Source of the DNA: an uncultured Oscillibacter sp. | Lineage (GTDB): Bacteria; Bacillota; Clostridia; Oscillospirales; Oscillospiraceae | Direction of reading: 5' to 3' | Assembly: GCA_910588005.1 (NCBI GenBank) | Contig: CAJUQM010000024.1 | Location: 1 to 42,001 of the forward strand | DNA length: 42,001 bases | Part shown: positions 16,371 through 24,076 of the stretch, one piece after another | Position numbering within the stretch: the stretch's first letter is position 1 | How the letters are laid out: every line of letters starts with the position of its first letter | Program-made: the position numbers and the translations under genes | The notes under the pieces: model-generated | Seen by the model: the letters and a program-made list of their open reading frames with translations, nothing else | Database searches by the model: none | Told to the model about the DNA's origin: nothing

Positions 16371-17271
16371 ACGCCGTATAAGGTTCGGACACGTCCACAG
16401 CTCCATAGTATTTCTCAAACTCACCATCCACCAGAAAACGCACCTCCTCTACCGCTTCCAGGGAACAGAGGGAGCGCCCCAACGCCTGAAGTCCCGTGCT
16501 GAGAGACACATTTCCCCCCAAACTGCCCAGCAATCCAGAGGAAAGATTCACATAGCAGATCTCCTCTTCCTGCCAGATACTCCGCACCCGGAATCCCTCC
16601 GGCAAAGAAACAAAAAGTCCCTTGGTCTCCGGCGGATTTTCCAGCGCCCGGACCACTGCGTTCACTTGGGTATCCCCCTCATAGAGATCCAGCGTCCGCC
16701 ACTCCTCTGTCAGCTCCCCTCTCTCATTCAGGAAGTACAGCGCCGCCTCCACGGTGCCCACCACATCCTCCTCCGAGGACAGCAGCACATCCCTGGCCGT
16801 AAATATCTGTTTGTCCCGATAGGCCAGCTCCTGGCCCTGAACGGTGATCTTCACAGAGTTGATCTCCGGAAGCTGGGTCAGCGTCAGCGTTACGGCATAG
16901 TCCGCCATGGTCAGCCGCACGCCGGAGAGGGTGCTGTATGCCGTGGAAAAGTCCACCAGCGCCCGGCCTCCCTCCACATTCGCCGACAGCAGCGTGGTAC
17001 TGGCGGGCAGCGTCCCCCGCAGCAGCTCGCTCCGGGGTCCCGCCAAAAGGCCCTCCAGCAGAGCCTCCACCATCTCCTGCGTGTCCAGCCCCTCCTCCAG
17101 CTCCGCTGGTTCCGTTTGAAACACATCACCTCCAGAGGAGGCCGTTAAATCCTTCTCCCGGAAATAGAGCTGATAGGCGTTCTCCTCCGGCTGGCTCTCC
17201 TCCGGGGCGCACGCCGCGCACGCCAGCGCCATCAGCAGTCCCACGCACAGCAGCAAGACTCTTTCTCTCAC
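16369..17271 (-). CDS. GerMN-domain lipoprotein
   Basis: Exported lipoprotein with two GerMN (sporulation/germination) domains. After a short charged start there is a hydrophobic stretch ending in cysteines 18 and 21, either of which could be lipidated. The first GerMN copy spans roughly residues 30-160 (YQLYFREKDL to VKITVQGQEL) and the second 175-300 (ALYFLNERGEL to VRFLVDGE). I chose the GTG at 17271, which overlaps the kinase stop (GTGA) and has GGGAGG upstream; an upstream extension to 17301 has no support. It is encoded directly after a response regulator and sensor kinase, an order also seen for LpqB in the MtrA-MtrB-LpqB system, so it may modulate the kinase (inference). Confidence 0.82.
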   Translation of the reverse strand: MRERVLLLCVGLLMALACAACAPEESQPEENAYQLYFREKDLTASSGGDVFQTEPAELEEGLDTQEMVEALLEGLLAGPRSELLRGTLPASTTLLSANVEGGRALVDFSTAYSTLSGVRLTMADYAVTLTLTQLPEINSVKITVQGQELAYRDKQIFTARDVLLSSEEDVVGTVEAALYFLNERGELTEEWRTLDLYEGDTQVNAVVRALENPPETKGLFVSLPEGFRVRSIWQEEEICYVNLSSGLLGSLGGNVSLSTGLQALGRSLCSLEAVEEVRFLVDGEFEKYYGAVDVSEPYTA

Positions 17272-18662
17272 GCCAGATCCCCTCCCCTCGCATAGGGCCA
17301 ACAGGCGGTAAACACCGCGCCGCCCTCCGGACGGTTGGCGGCCTCCACAGTACCGCCCCGCTTCTCCATGGTGTCCCGCACAATGGACAGTCCCAGCCCC
17401 GTACCGCCAGCGGCCCGGGAACGGGCCTTGTCCACCCGGTAAAACCGCTGAAAGATCCGGGGCAGATCCTCCTCCGGAATTCCGGCGCCGTTGTCCGCCA
17501 CCTGTAAGACCACCTGCTCATTCCGCCAGCGCAAAGAGACCTGGACTGCTCCACCAGCGGCAGAGTATTTCACCGCGTTGTCCACCAGATTATAGATCAC
17601 CTGGTGAATCTCATCCTTAGCGGCCAGCACCGTGCAGCCCTCCGCCGCGGCATAGGTCAGCTCTACGCCCTTCTCCTGGGCCACCAGATTCATCATCCGC
17701 ATCACCTGCTCCAGCACCGGCAGTACATCCACAACCTCCGGCTTGCCCATGGCACCACTGTCAAGGCGTGTCAGGCGGAGAAGGTCCTCCGTAATCCGGG
17801 CCAGCCGCTCCGCCTCCTGCCCGATATCCGATACAAACTCCCGGGTGGTATCCAGATCGATGTCCTCTGTCTGCAAAATAGAATCCGTCAGCAGCCGGAT
17901 CGCCGCCAGAGGCGTTTTCAGTTCGTGGGACGCGTCGGAGACAAACCGCCGCCGGGCGCCCTCTGTGGTCTGGAGGCGGTCCGTCAAACTGTTGAACTCC
18001 TGGGCAATCTGGGCGATCTCATCCGCACCTCGGATATCCGCCCGGTGGCTGTACGCCCCGGCCCGCACCTGGCGGATCGCGGTCAGCAGCCGTCCAATCT
18101 TCTGGGTCAGCGCCCGGGAGAGGATGACGCTCAGCCCGGCTACCACCACGGCAATAACAGCGGAAAGGCGCAGCAGGTTCCCCTGGAGTCCCTCCAGCAA
18201 AGCCGCCTGCTCGGTGTCATACTCGTAGGCGCATACCGCGCCGATGATCTGATTGCGGTACAGCACCGGCGACGCCGCCCGGCTGTGGAAGGCCCCACGG
18301 CGGTAGGAAGAGTTGTTGGCGTCGTTGCCCAGCAGGGCCTGGACCACCTCGGTGTACAAGCAGTACTCCCCCACAGCGCCGCCGGTCTCCCGGGTATCGT
18401 ACAAAATCCGGCCGGCCGCGTTGGTCACAAGGATCCGCGACAGGTTCGTCTCCTCCACCACCGCCATGGCCGCCGCCACATTCTCCTCCGTCAGCTGATC
18501 CAGGCCGGAGAGAGAGTATACCATTACGGAAACGCTGTTTTGCAGCGTGGCCGTCTTAGAGTGAAACACCAGGTCCTCCGACACCAGCAGAGGATAGGTG
18601 TTCAGCAGCAGTAGTACCCCAGCGATAACGGCGATGTAGCTCAGACCAAACCGGAACTGGAT
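17268..18662 (-). CDS. Sensor histidine kinase (non-canonical or uncertain start)
   Basis: Membrane sensor kinase. Order: first membrane helix (encoded about 18590-18645), extracellular region, second helix (18120-18170 region), HAMP, HisKA with the phospho-acceptor His in DASHELKTPL (codon near 17927), and HATPase_c with YNLVDNAVKYSAAGG, VADNGAGIP and GGTGLGLSI. The first canonical start, GTG at 18584, would delete the first helix. Upstream the frame stays open and encodes FRFGLSYIAVIAGVLLLL, but holds no ATG, GTG or TTG before a stop near 18712. ATC at 18662 (after GGAG) or 18674 is the best candidate. It pairs with the regulator gene immediately upstream and overlaps the GerMN lipoprotein. 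Confidence 0.88.
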   Translation of the reverse strand: MQFRFGLSYIAVIAGVLLLLNTYPLLVSEDLVFHSKTATLQNSVSVMVYSLSGLDQLTEENVAAAMAVVEETNLSRILVTNAAGRILYDTRETGGAVGEYCLYTEVVQALLGNDANNSSYRRGAFHSRAASPVLYRNQIIGAVCAYEYDTEQAALLEGLQGNLLRLSAVIAVVVAGLSVILSRALTQKIGRLLTAIRQVRAGAYSHRADIRGADEIAQIAQEFNSLTDRLQTTEGARRRFVSDASHELKTPLAAIRLLTDSILQTEDIDLDTTREFVSDIGQEAERLARITEDLLRLTRLDSGAMGKPEVVDVLPVLEQVMRMMNLVAQEKGVELTYAAAEGCTVLAAKDEIHQVIYNLVDNAVKYSAAGGAVQVSLRWRNEQVVLQVADNGAGIPEEDLPRIFQRFYRVDKARSRAAGGTGLGLSIVRDTMEKRGGTVEAANRPEGGAVFTACWPYARGGDLA

Positions 18663-18681
18663 GCTGCTCCAGATCGAAGGT

Positions 18682-19359
18682 TTATTCCTTGAAATAGTAC
18701 CCCACTCCCCACTTGGTCATGATATGTTCCGGCTCCGCCGGATTCTGCTCCAGCTTCTCCCGCAGGCGGCGGATGTGGACATCCACCGTGCGGTAGTCAC
18801 CGGCATAGGAGTAGCCCCACACCACATTCATCAGATTCTCCCGGCTGTATACCCGCCGGGGATTGCGCATCAGCAGGGTAATCAAATCATATTCCTTGGC
18901 GGTCAGCTCCACAGCCTCTCCTCCCCGCAGGGCCGTCCGCTCCTCGGTGTTCAGCACCAGATCCCCCGCTGTCAGCAGCGCGCCCCGGCTGCGCTGAACG
19001 CCTGCGGCCCGCCGCAGCAGCGCCCGCACCCGGGCCTTCAGCTCCAATACATTGAAGGGCTTGGTCAGATAATCGTCCGCCCCGCACTCAAAGCCCATCA
19101 GCTTGTCCGCGTCCTCGCTTTTGGCGGTCAGCATGATAACGGGCACATTGGAGAATTCCCGGATACGCATACAGGCCTCCAGCCCATCCACCTCCGGCAT
19201 CATCACGTCCAAAATGATCAGATCGAATTTTCCCTCCCTGGCCAGTTCTACGGCGGCGGCGCCGTTGTAGGCGCACTCCACCTCATATCCCTCGTTCTCC
19301 AGGTTGAATTTCATGCCCTTGACCAGTAATTTTTCATCGTCCACAACCAGTATCTTCAT
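18682..19359 (-). CDS. OmpR/PhoB-family response regulator
   Basis: Cytoplasmic response regulator, partner of the adjacent sensor kinase. Receiver domain residues 1-120 with the acidic pair Asp7/Asp8, phospho-acceptor Asp51 in LDVMMPEVDG, Thr in MLTAKSE and Lys in LTKPF. Winged-helix DNA-binding domain from about 130 to 225 (LVLNTEERTALRGG, LTAKEYDLITLLMRNP, DYRTVDVHIRRLREKLE). 225 residues, normal length. The ATG follows AGGAGC. It lies 32 bp downstream of the ComEA-like gene, with no terminator seen, so those four minus-strand genes may form one transcript. Confidence 0.95.
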   Translation of the reverse strand: MKILVVDDEKLLVKGMKFNLENEGYEVECAYNGAAAVELAREGKFDLIILDVMMPEVDGLEACMRIREFSNVPVIMLTAKSEDADKLMGFECGADDYLTKPFNVLELKARVRALLRRAAGVQRSRGALLTAGDLVLNTEERTALRGGEAVELTAKEYDLITLLMRNPRRVYSRENLMNVVWGYSYAGDYRTVDVHIRRLREKLEQNPAEPEHIMTKWGVGYYFKE

Positions 19360-19391
19360 AAAAAGCTCCTATACAGAGAATTAGATTTTAA

Positions 19392-19763
19392 TCAGCCGCC
19401 TGCGGTGATCCGCCCATCCAGCTCCGCCAGCTTTCTCTCTCCAATGCCGGATACTTTCAGCAGGTCCTCCTCCGCCTCAAAGGGACCGTGTTCTGTCCGG
19501 TAGTCCACAATCCGGCCTGCCAGCACACCGCCGATCCCCGGCAGGGTCGCCAGCTCCTCCTCCGAGGCGGTATTGATATTCAAAGGCGACACATCCGGCA
19601 TAAATGTCTCCTGGGCGGCATCGCGCTCTGTCTCCACCGCCACCGGGGCCGCCTCCGCAGCTGCGCGGTCCCGAAAAAACAGCGCCAGCAAAACAACCAG
19701 AAACAGCGCCGTCAGTCCCAGCAAAATTTTTTCGCTTTTTACAGCATTTCCTCTTTCGTCCAC
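19392..19763 (-). CDS. ComEA-like helix-hairpin-helix protein
   Basis: Small membrane-anchored DNA-binding protein. One membrane helix at about residues 13-28 (ILLGLTALFLVVLLALFF), a linker, then tandem helix-hairpin-helix motifs (LNINTASEEELATLPGIG and LLKVSGIGERKLAEL). This is the ComEA layout, in which the protein binds incoming DNA outside the membrane. The start is GTG at 19763 with GGGAG 7 nt before it. 123 residues, at the short end of the family. No comEB, comEC or other competence gene is nearby; instead it precedes a two-component system, so a competence role is not assured. Confidence 0.85.
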   Translation of the reverse strand: MDERGNAVKSEKILLGLTALFLVVLLALFFRDRAAAEAAPVAVETERDAAQETFMPDVSPLNINTASEEELATLPGIGGVLAGRIVDYRTEHGPFEAEEDLLKVSGIGERKLAELDGRITAGG

Positions 19764-19765
19764 TG

Positions 19766-19794
19766 TTGAACTCCCGCATTTTTTTTGTTATACT
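19766..19794 (+). promoter_or_regulatory. SigA-type promoter of the carboxypeptidase gene
   Basis: -35 TTGAAC (19766-19771), 17 bp spacer and -10 TATACT (19789-19794). A Spo0A-box match TGTCGAA lies at 19804-19810, at or just after the expected start site, and is also in the upstream region of the divergent ComEA-like gene. The 130-nt leader holds a GTGAAAC/GTTTCAC inverted pair. Confidence 0.6.
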
Positions 19795-19933
19795 AGGAAG
19801 AGATGTCGAATTTGGCCGGCCTCAGCCGGTATACGATACGAATTGGAAAGCGCGATACGGTCTACAGTGCCTGTGTGAAACAAGTTCACTTCCCGTTTCA
19901 CGGCTATTGTACCACGAATTCTGGGAGAATGAT

Positions 19934-21295
19934 ATGAAATTCAATCGTTTTTTATCGTTTTTTTTATTGGCCGTCTTTTCGGTAACTCTGTGCGCCTCTC
20001 CCCAGGCCGCCGCACTGGAACCCCCGGAGATCCAGTGTAAAGCCGCCCTGCTGGTAGACGCCCACACCGGAGCTATTGTCTACGCCAAAAATGAGCACCA
20101 GGAGCTGTATCCCGCCAGTCTGACCAAAATCATGACCTGCCTGCTGGCTCTGGAGGCCATCGACAAGGGAAAACTGGATATGAACCAGGTCATTACCGTT
20201 ACCGCCTCCTCTCTGGAGGGCCTATCCAGCGACGGCAGCACCGCCAATATTCAGGCTGGCGAGGTTTTGACTGTGGAGAACCTGCTGTACTGCATGATGC
20301 TGGTCTCCGCCAATGAGGCCTGCCATATTCTGGCGGAAGCCATCTCCGGTTCCGTGGCCGCCTTTGTTGGGGAGATGAACGCCAAAGCGGAGGCCTTGGG
20401 CTGTGTTAACACCCATTTTGTCAACCCCCACGGACTCCACGACTCTCAGCACTATACCTCCGCTTGGGATATGTACCTCATTACCCAGGAGGCTATGAAG
20501 CATGAGCGGTTTATGACGATCTGCGACACGCCCACCGCCGTCATTCCGGCTACCAATCTCAGCTCCACCCGCACCCTGCGCACCACCAACTACCTGATCG
20601 GCAGCTGGTATACCCGAGGCTACCTCAACGGCGATGCCCACGGCGTCAAAACCGGTTCTACCTCTCAGGCGGGATACTGCCTGGTGTCCACCGCAACCCG
20701 GGGCACGCGGAGTTTTGTCAGCGTGGTACTGGGCGGCGACCGGGTGGAACTTGAGAACAATGAAATCCGGACTTACAGCTTTTACGACACCAACCAGCTG
20801 TTCAACTGGGCCTTTGACAACTTCACCTATCAGACCCTGCTGGAAGACGACGAGCCGGTGCTGGATGTGGCGGTATCCCTGTCCGAGGCCGATCACGTGA
20901 TCGCGCATCCCGCCAGGGATGTGGAAATTTTGCTGCCCAGCGACGTACCGCCGGACGCTCTGGAGCGCACCGTCTCCCTGGTGTCTGATCCTGTGGAAGC
21001 CCCTGTGGCCGCAGGCGACGTGCTGGGAACCATGACCCTCAGCTATAATGATGTGGAATACGCCACTGTGGACCTGCTGGCTCTATACGACGTAGAGGCC
21101 TCCCGCTCTCAGGTTTTTCTGCGGGATCTGCGGCTCTTTTTCGGCCAAACCTCGGTAAAGGTGGCCGGCGCTGTTCTAGCGGTGCTGGTGCTTTTATTCG
21201 CCGCCTGGAAGATGATCTTCAGCCGCCGGCGCTACCGCTATGGCCGCAGCGTAGGCCGGGGCCGTAAAAACAGCTACCGGGGCCGCCGGCGCTGA
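19934..21295 (+). CDS. dacF: D-alanyl-D-alanine carboxypeptidase, DacF/PBP5 type
   Basis: Serine-type peptidase that trims the terminal D-Ala from peptidoglycan side chains. Signal peptide in the first 27 residues (MKFNRFLSFFLLAVFSVTLC). Penicillin-binding motifs are Ser62-x-x-Lys65 in PASLTK, Ser125-Ala-Asn127, and Lys239-Thr-Gly241. A beta-rich C-terminal domain follows, then one membrane helix and a very Arg-rich tail (about residues 435-453) that would sit on the cytoplasmic side. The frame is open to 19604, but ATG 19934 is right: GGGAG lies 6 nt upstream and the signal peptide starts there. 453 residues. The symbol is by family; dacB is a possible alternative. Confidence 0.92.
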   Translation: MKFNRFLSFFLLAVFSVTLCASPQAAALEPPEIQCKAALLVDAHTGAIVYAKNEHQELYPASLTKIMTCLLALEAIDKGKLDMNQVITVTASSLEGLSSDGSTANIQAGEVLTVENLLYCMMLVSANEACHILAEAISGSVAAFVGEMNAKAEALGCVNTHFVNPHGLHDSQHYTSAWDMYLITQEAMKHERFMTICDTPTAVIPATNLSSTRTLRTTNYLIGSWYTRGYLNGDAHGVKTGSTSQAGYCLVSTATRGTRSFVSVVLGGDRVELENNEIRTYSFYDTNQLFNWAFDNFTYQTLLEDDEPVLDVAVSLSEADHVIAHPARDVEILLPSDVPPDALERTVSLVSDPVEAPVAAGDVLGTMTLSYNDVEYATVDLLALYDVEASRSQVFLRDLRLFFGQTSVKVAGAVLAVLVLLFAAWKMIFSRRRYRYGRSVGRGRKNSYRGRRR

Positions 21296-21308
21296 GTGAA
21301 AAGACCAA

Positions 21309-21340
21309 CCCCCGGGAGACAACAGTCTCCTGGGGGTCTT
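21309..21340. terminator. Terminator between convergent dacF-like gene and gerQ
   Basis: 12 bp stem (21309-21320 with 21325-21336, one wobble), AACA loop, followed by TCTTCTCTT on the plus strand. It lies between two convergent genes and may serve both. Confidence 0.65.
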
Positions 21341-21354
21341 CTCTTATCCGCCGC

Positions 21355-21864
21355 TTACCCGTTGGGCTGCCAGCCTCTTTGCCGCAGCAGTTCATCGCAC
21401 ATCTGCCGCCGGTTGGTATCGTAAAATTCAATGTATTTCAGAGAATAGATATCGCAGACAATATACCGGTCCCGGCCCGCCTGGTAGATCGTCAGGTAGT
21501 TGTTTCCTACGTCATACAGGATGCCCTCCCATGCCACAGTGCCCTGGGTCCCGATCAAAAACGTCGCCACCACAAAATTTCCCAGGTTCCGGCTCAGCAG
21601 GGCTTTCCAGGACCCTGCCTGGGCCTCTCCCACCGTGGTGGGAGCATCAATGACTTCCGTGGGAAGATCATTCTTCATATCCAGCTGCGCACCGGAAACC
21701 GTGGGGGTCATCCCCCCCTCAAACCGCTGTTCTCCGCCAGGGGTCTGAGAAGATCCCGGCCGCGGTACGCTGATCTCCTGGGTCCAATCCATACCGTCCG
21801 CCCTGCGGACACCCGCTCCGGATGCCGCGGGCATTGGGGAATACTGATTCTGCATCGTTGCCAT
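21355..21864 (-). CDS. gerQ: GerQ-like spore coat protein
   Basis: Spore coat protein needed, in Bacillus, to hold the cortex hydrolase CwlJ in place. The N-terminal half (to about residue 85) is low-complexity, rich in Pro, Gly, Gln and Ser. The C-terminal domain, LGNFVVATFLIG to DIYSLKYIEFYD, matches the GerQ core pattern (a small beta-domain with an aromatic end). The ATG at 21864 has GGAGG 5 nt upstream, giving 169 residues. The gene lies 90 bp downstream of a cwlJ-type gene on the same strand, the same pairing known from Bacillus cwlJ-gerQ, which supports the call. Expression in the mother cell would be expected, but I did not identify a sporulation promoter. Confidence 0.8.
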   Translation of the reverse strand: MATMQNQYSPMPAASGAGVRRADGMDWTQEISVPRPGSSQTPGGEQRFEGGMTPTVSGAQLDMKNDLPTEVIDAPTTVGEAQAGSWKALLSRNLGNFVVATFLIGTQGTVAWEGILYDVGNNYLTIYQAGRDRYIVCDIYSLKYIEFYDTNRRQMCDELLRQRGWQPNG

Positions 21865-21954
21865 AAAAACCTCCATGCGCCTGCCGGCGCTGCAATTGAT
21901 GAATTGATAAGTGGACTCCCCGTCCCCCTCTGCCGCTCAAAAGCGGCCCTCCGC

Positions 21955-22395
21955 TTATGTTTGATAATAGGCGTTCGTGGGGTTGTAAAAGCAGTGGTCG
22001 CCGATGCGGGTCTGCCAGTATCCCACATCCGACGGGAAGCGGGAGCGGCACTTTGGTCCGAAGGGATTGTAAAACCATAACGACTCTGCTACATCCGGCA
22101 CCCGGTTTCCCGCGATGGCCCAATCGGCGATGTCGTAGTGGATCTGCTCCGGCCGCATATTGTAAATGTTTTGTGGATTATAGGCGCCGCCCTCTGTCTC
22201 GCTGGCGCAGACAAACTGATAGGGTTGAAAAATGATTTTCCGAATGCTGCCCTGTCCTACCCGGGCATACTCCCCGCCGACAGCGTTGACCCGGTTCATC
22301 ACCACACCGGCCACCGCCTTCATCCCGATGTCACCTTCGCCGCCGGCCTCACACTGAATCAAGCGGGCCAGCAGCTCCCGGTCCGAATAAGCCAT
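21955..22395 (-). CDS. cwlJ: Spore cortex hydrolase, CwlJ/SleB-type (Hydrolase_2)
   Basis: Cell-wall hydrolase that degrades spore cortex during germination. The domain fills the protein: ARLIQCEAGGEG with the likely catalytic Glu, MKAVAGVVMNRV, then IIFQPYQFVCA and the C-terminal SLWFYNPFGPKC, typical of CwlJ. There is no signal peptide or peptidoglycan-binding domain, as in CwlJ and unlike SleB. ATG 22395 is preceded by AGAGGTGATACT; 146 residues, standard for CwlJ. Its neighbour is gerQ. The leader (22423-22453 and 22495-22521) holds GC-rich inverted repeats of unknown use. Confidence 0.88.
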   Translation of the reverse strand: MAYSDRELLARLIQCEAGGEGDIGMKAVAGVVMNRVNAVGGEYARVGQGSIRKIIFQPYQFVCASETEGGAYNPQNIYNMRPEQIHYDIADWAIAGNRVPDVAESLWFYNPFGPKCRSRFPSDVGYWQTRIGDHCFYNPTNAYYQT

Positions 22396-22554
22396 AGTAT
22401 CACCTCTGTCCATACGGCCCGGCCTGCGCTATGTACCAACGCCCGGGCCGGACCTCTGTTTTTTCCCGGCTCACGCCAGTATACGCAAAGACACGGCCGC
22501 AGGTGTATCCCGCGGCCGCGTTTTACTGAAATCTCAATTGGAGAAAGAGGATTC

Positions 22555-22611
22555 TCCGGAATATGCGGTGCGATGGAGGCAATCCCGCCTCTCGCCGCGC
22601 CGCATGCCGGA
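22555..22611. repeat. Long imperfect hairpin in the cwlJ-glycosyltransferase gap
   Basis: TCCGGA with ATGCGG at 22556-22568 pairs with the complementary arm at 22600-22611 (CCGCAT-G-CCGGA), and an inner stem (GGAGGC with GCCTC) continues it. No gene and no T-tail is linked to it. Part of a 515 bp gene-free stretch (22396-22910). Confidence 0.55.
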
Positions 22612-22702
22612 CGTATGGCGCGGCAGATTTTCAAAAAGTCCGTCAGTTTGGATCCGAGGCGCGGGTAAACCGTGAAAATCCCCGCGGAATCTCTCAAGAG
22701 CT

Positions 22703-22865
22703 AGAGTCTGTTTTAAAACCGGCGGAATGCCGGATTGGAACAGATTTTTCTGTCGGGCAAGGCGATTTGACGCGGGAATCCTGGCGGATTTCAAGTCAAA
22801 TCAACGCAGCCCCGGCGGAAAAAGGCGCTCTAAGACGGCGTTTTGACGGTTTTAAAACAGACTCT
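22703..22865. repeat. 163 bp element with perfect 19 bp terminal inverted repeats
   Basis: AGAGTCTGTTTTAAAACCG at 22703-22721 has its exact reverse complement at 22847-22865. The 125 bp between hold no ORF with a ribosome site. Shape and size fit a MITE-like non-autonomous element or a large RNA hairpin. No clear target duplication is seen at the outer ends. It fills the gap between cwlJ and the glycosyltransferase terminator. Confidence 0.7.
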
Positions 22866-22866
22866 C

Positions 22867-22896
22867 GAGGGCCGCAGACATACGTCCACGGCCCTC
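22867..22896 (-). terminator. Hairpin after the glycosyltransferase gene
   Basis: 8 bp arms GAGGGCCG (22867-22874) and CGGCCCTC (22889-22896), located 14 bp beyond the glycosyltransferase stop on the minus strand. The T-run in the minus direction is only that of the adjoining inverted-repeat element; on the plus strand it is followed by CTTTTCCC. Confidence 0.5.
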
Positions 22897-22910
22897 CTTT
22901 TCCCTATGTT

Positions 22911-24047
22911 TTAAACGGTCCTGCTCTTTTCTCCTATGGCCTGACGGAACATCTCCTCCGTCTGTTCAATGGACCGCTCCAGGGTATACTGCTCCGCGTG
23001 CTCAGCGTAGCGGCGCTCCATCTCCCGCCGCTCCTCCGGGTGCTCAATCCACCAATCGATACGCTCCGCCAAAACATCGCTGTCTCCCGCGGGAAACAGG
23101 CTCCGTTCATCCAGGGCAAACTGAGGCGTGGCGGAACGGGGAGAGTCTGCAATGACGGGCACCAGCCCGCAGGCAAAGGCCTCCATACAGCTCATCGCCT
23201 CGATCTCCGCATCAGAGGTATGGACATAGAGGTCCGCCATATGCAGGATTTCGATTAGCCGGGCCGGCTCGTAGAAGCCCATCACCACGGGATTCGGCAG
23301 CTTTTCCGCAAGATGGCGGTACTTTTTCTCCAACGGTCCCTTGCCCGGAAGAATCACCTGGATCTCCCCGGCATGGCGGCACTTGGCGGCGGCCTCGATC
23401 AGCACATCCTGCCGCTTCTCCCCCGCGTACCGGCCCACCATGAGGATGTTGAAAAAGCCCTCCATCCAGTTCTCCTTGGGACGCTTGCCATATACATACT
23501 CGGAACTGATCCCATTGGAGATCACGTGGAGCTGGGCGGTGTACCCGTGCTCACGGAGCTGATTCGCAATCATATTGCTGGGACAGTGGATATGTGTAAA
23601 GCGGTTGAAAAAGGTATCCCGGAACTTTCCGTACACAAAGTCATTCATCCGCCGGCTGTTGCCCATGTGCAGGGTAAATGTGATATTCTCCGGCTGGCAA
23701 TGGAAGGCCGCCGTATGGGGAATTCCGATCTTCTCCACATGCTTTAAGCCCATGATGGCCAGGGGCGAGGGCATCATGAAATGAACCACGTCCGCCCAGG
23801 CGGCCGCCTTTTCAAACACATGCTTGTTGGGAATGGCCAGGCGCATACCCTGGCTGGTAATCAGGTGCTCCACAATGGGGAAAAACCGCATCTGCCGCAC
23901 CGCGTATTTATAATCCGCCGGCTTTCCGGTGGCAATGACCCGCACTTCGTTGCCGTGGGCCTTCAAGGCCGCGGCAAAGCGGCGGGCGCTGATGGTAGTG
24001 CCGTTATTGGCGTCGTCAAACTGGTCTATGACCAACACGATCTTCAT
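22911..24047 (-). CDS. Glycosyltransferase family 4
   Basis: Cytoplasmic or membrane-associated GT-B glycosyltransferase, of the type adding a sugar to diacylglycerol or a glycan acceptor. The N-terminal Rossmann half starts MKIVLVIDQFDDANNGTT, the C-terminal half has FFNILMVGRYAGEKRQDVLIEA, VILPGKGPL and the nucleotide-sugar site EIEAMSCMEAFACGLVPV. ATG 24047 begins right at the first beta-strand with AAGGGCGG ahead; a GTG at 24071 would add eight unlikely residues. 378 residues. Resembles the monoglucosyl/diglucosyl diacylglycerol synthases, but acceptor and sugar are not determined. It may be cotranscribed with the TSCPD gene 29 bp upstream. Confidence 0.88.
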   Translation of the reverse strand: MKIVLVIDQFDDANNGTTISARRFAAALKAHGNEVRVIATGKPADYKYAVRQMRFFPIVEHLITSQGMRLAIPNKHVFEKAAAWADVVHFMMPSPLAIMGLKHVEKIGIPHTAAFHCQPENITFTLHMGNSRRMNDFVYGKFRDTFFNRFTHIHCPSNMIANQLREHGYTAQLHVISNGISSEYVYGKRPKENWMEGFFNILMVGRYAGEKRQDVLIEAAAKCRHAGEIQVILPGKGPLEKKYRHLAEKLPNPVVMGFYEPARLIEILHMADLYVHTSDAEIEAMSCMEAFACGLVPVIADSPRSATPQFALDERSLFPAGDSDVLAERIDWWIEHPEERREMERRYAEHAEQYTLERSIEQTEEMFRQAIGEKSRTV

Positions 24048-24076
24048 GGCTGAGCCGCCCTTTTCAACCACAGCCC

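Noticed and set aside
19604..19933. N-terminal extension of the carboxypeptidase frame
   Set aside because: It would cover the promoter and lead into a perfect signal peptide at 19934 with its own ribosome site.
22563..23258. A 231-codon plus-strand frame between cwlJ and the glycosyltransferase
   Set aside because: It crosses the inverted-repeat element and then reads antisense to the glycosyltransferase; no motif.
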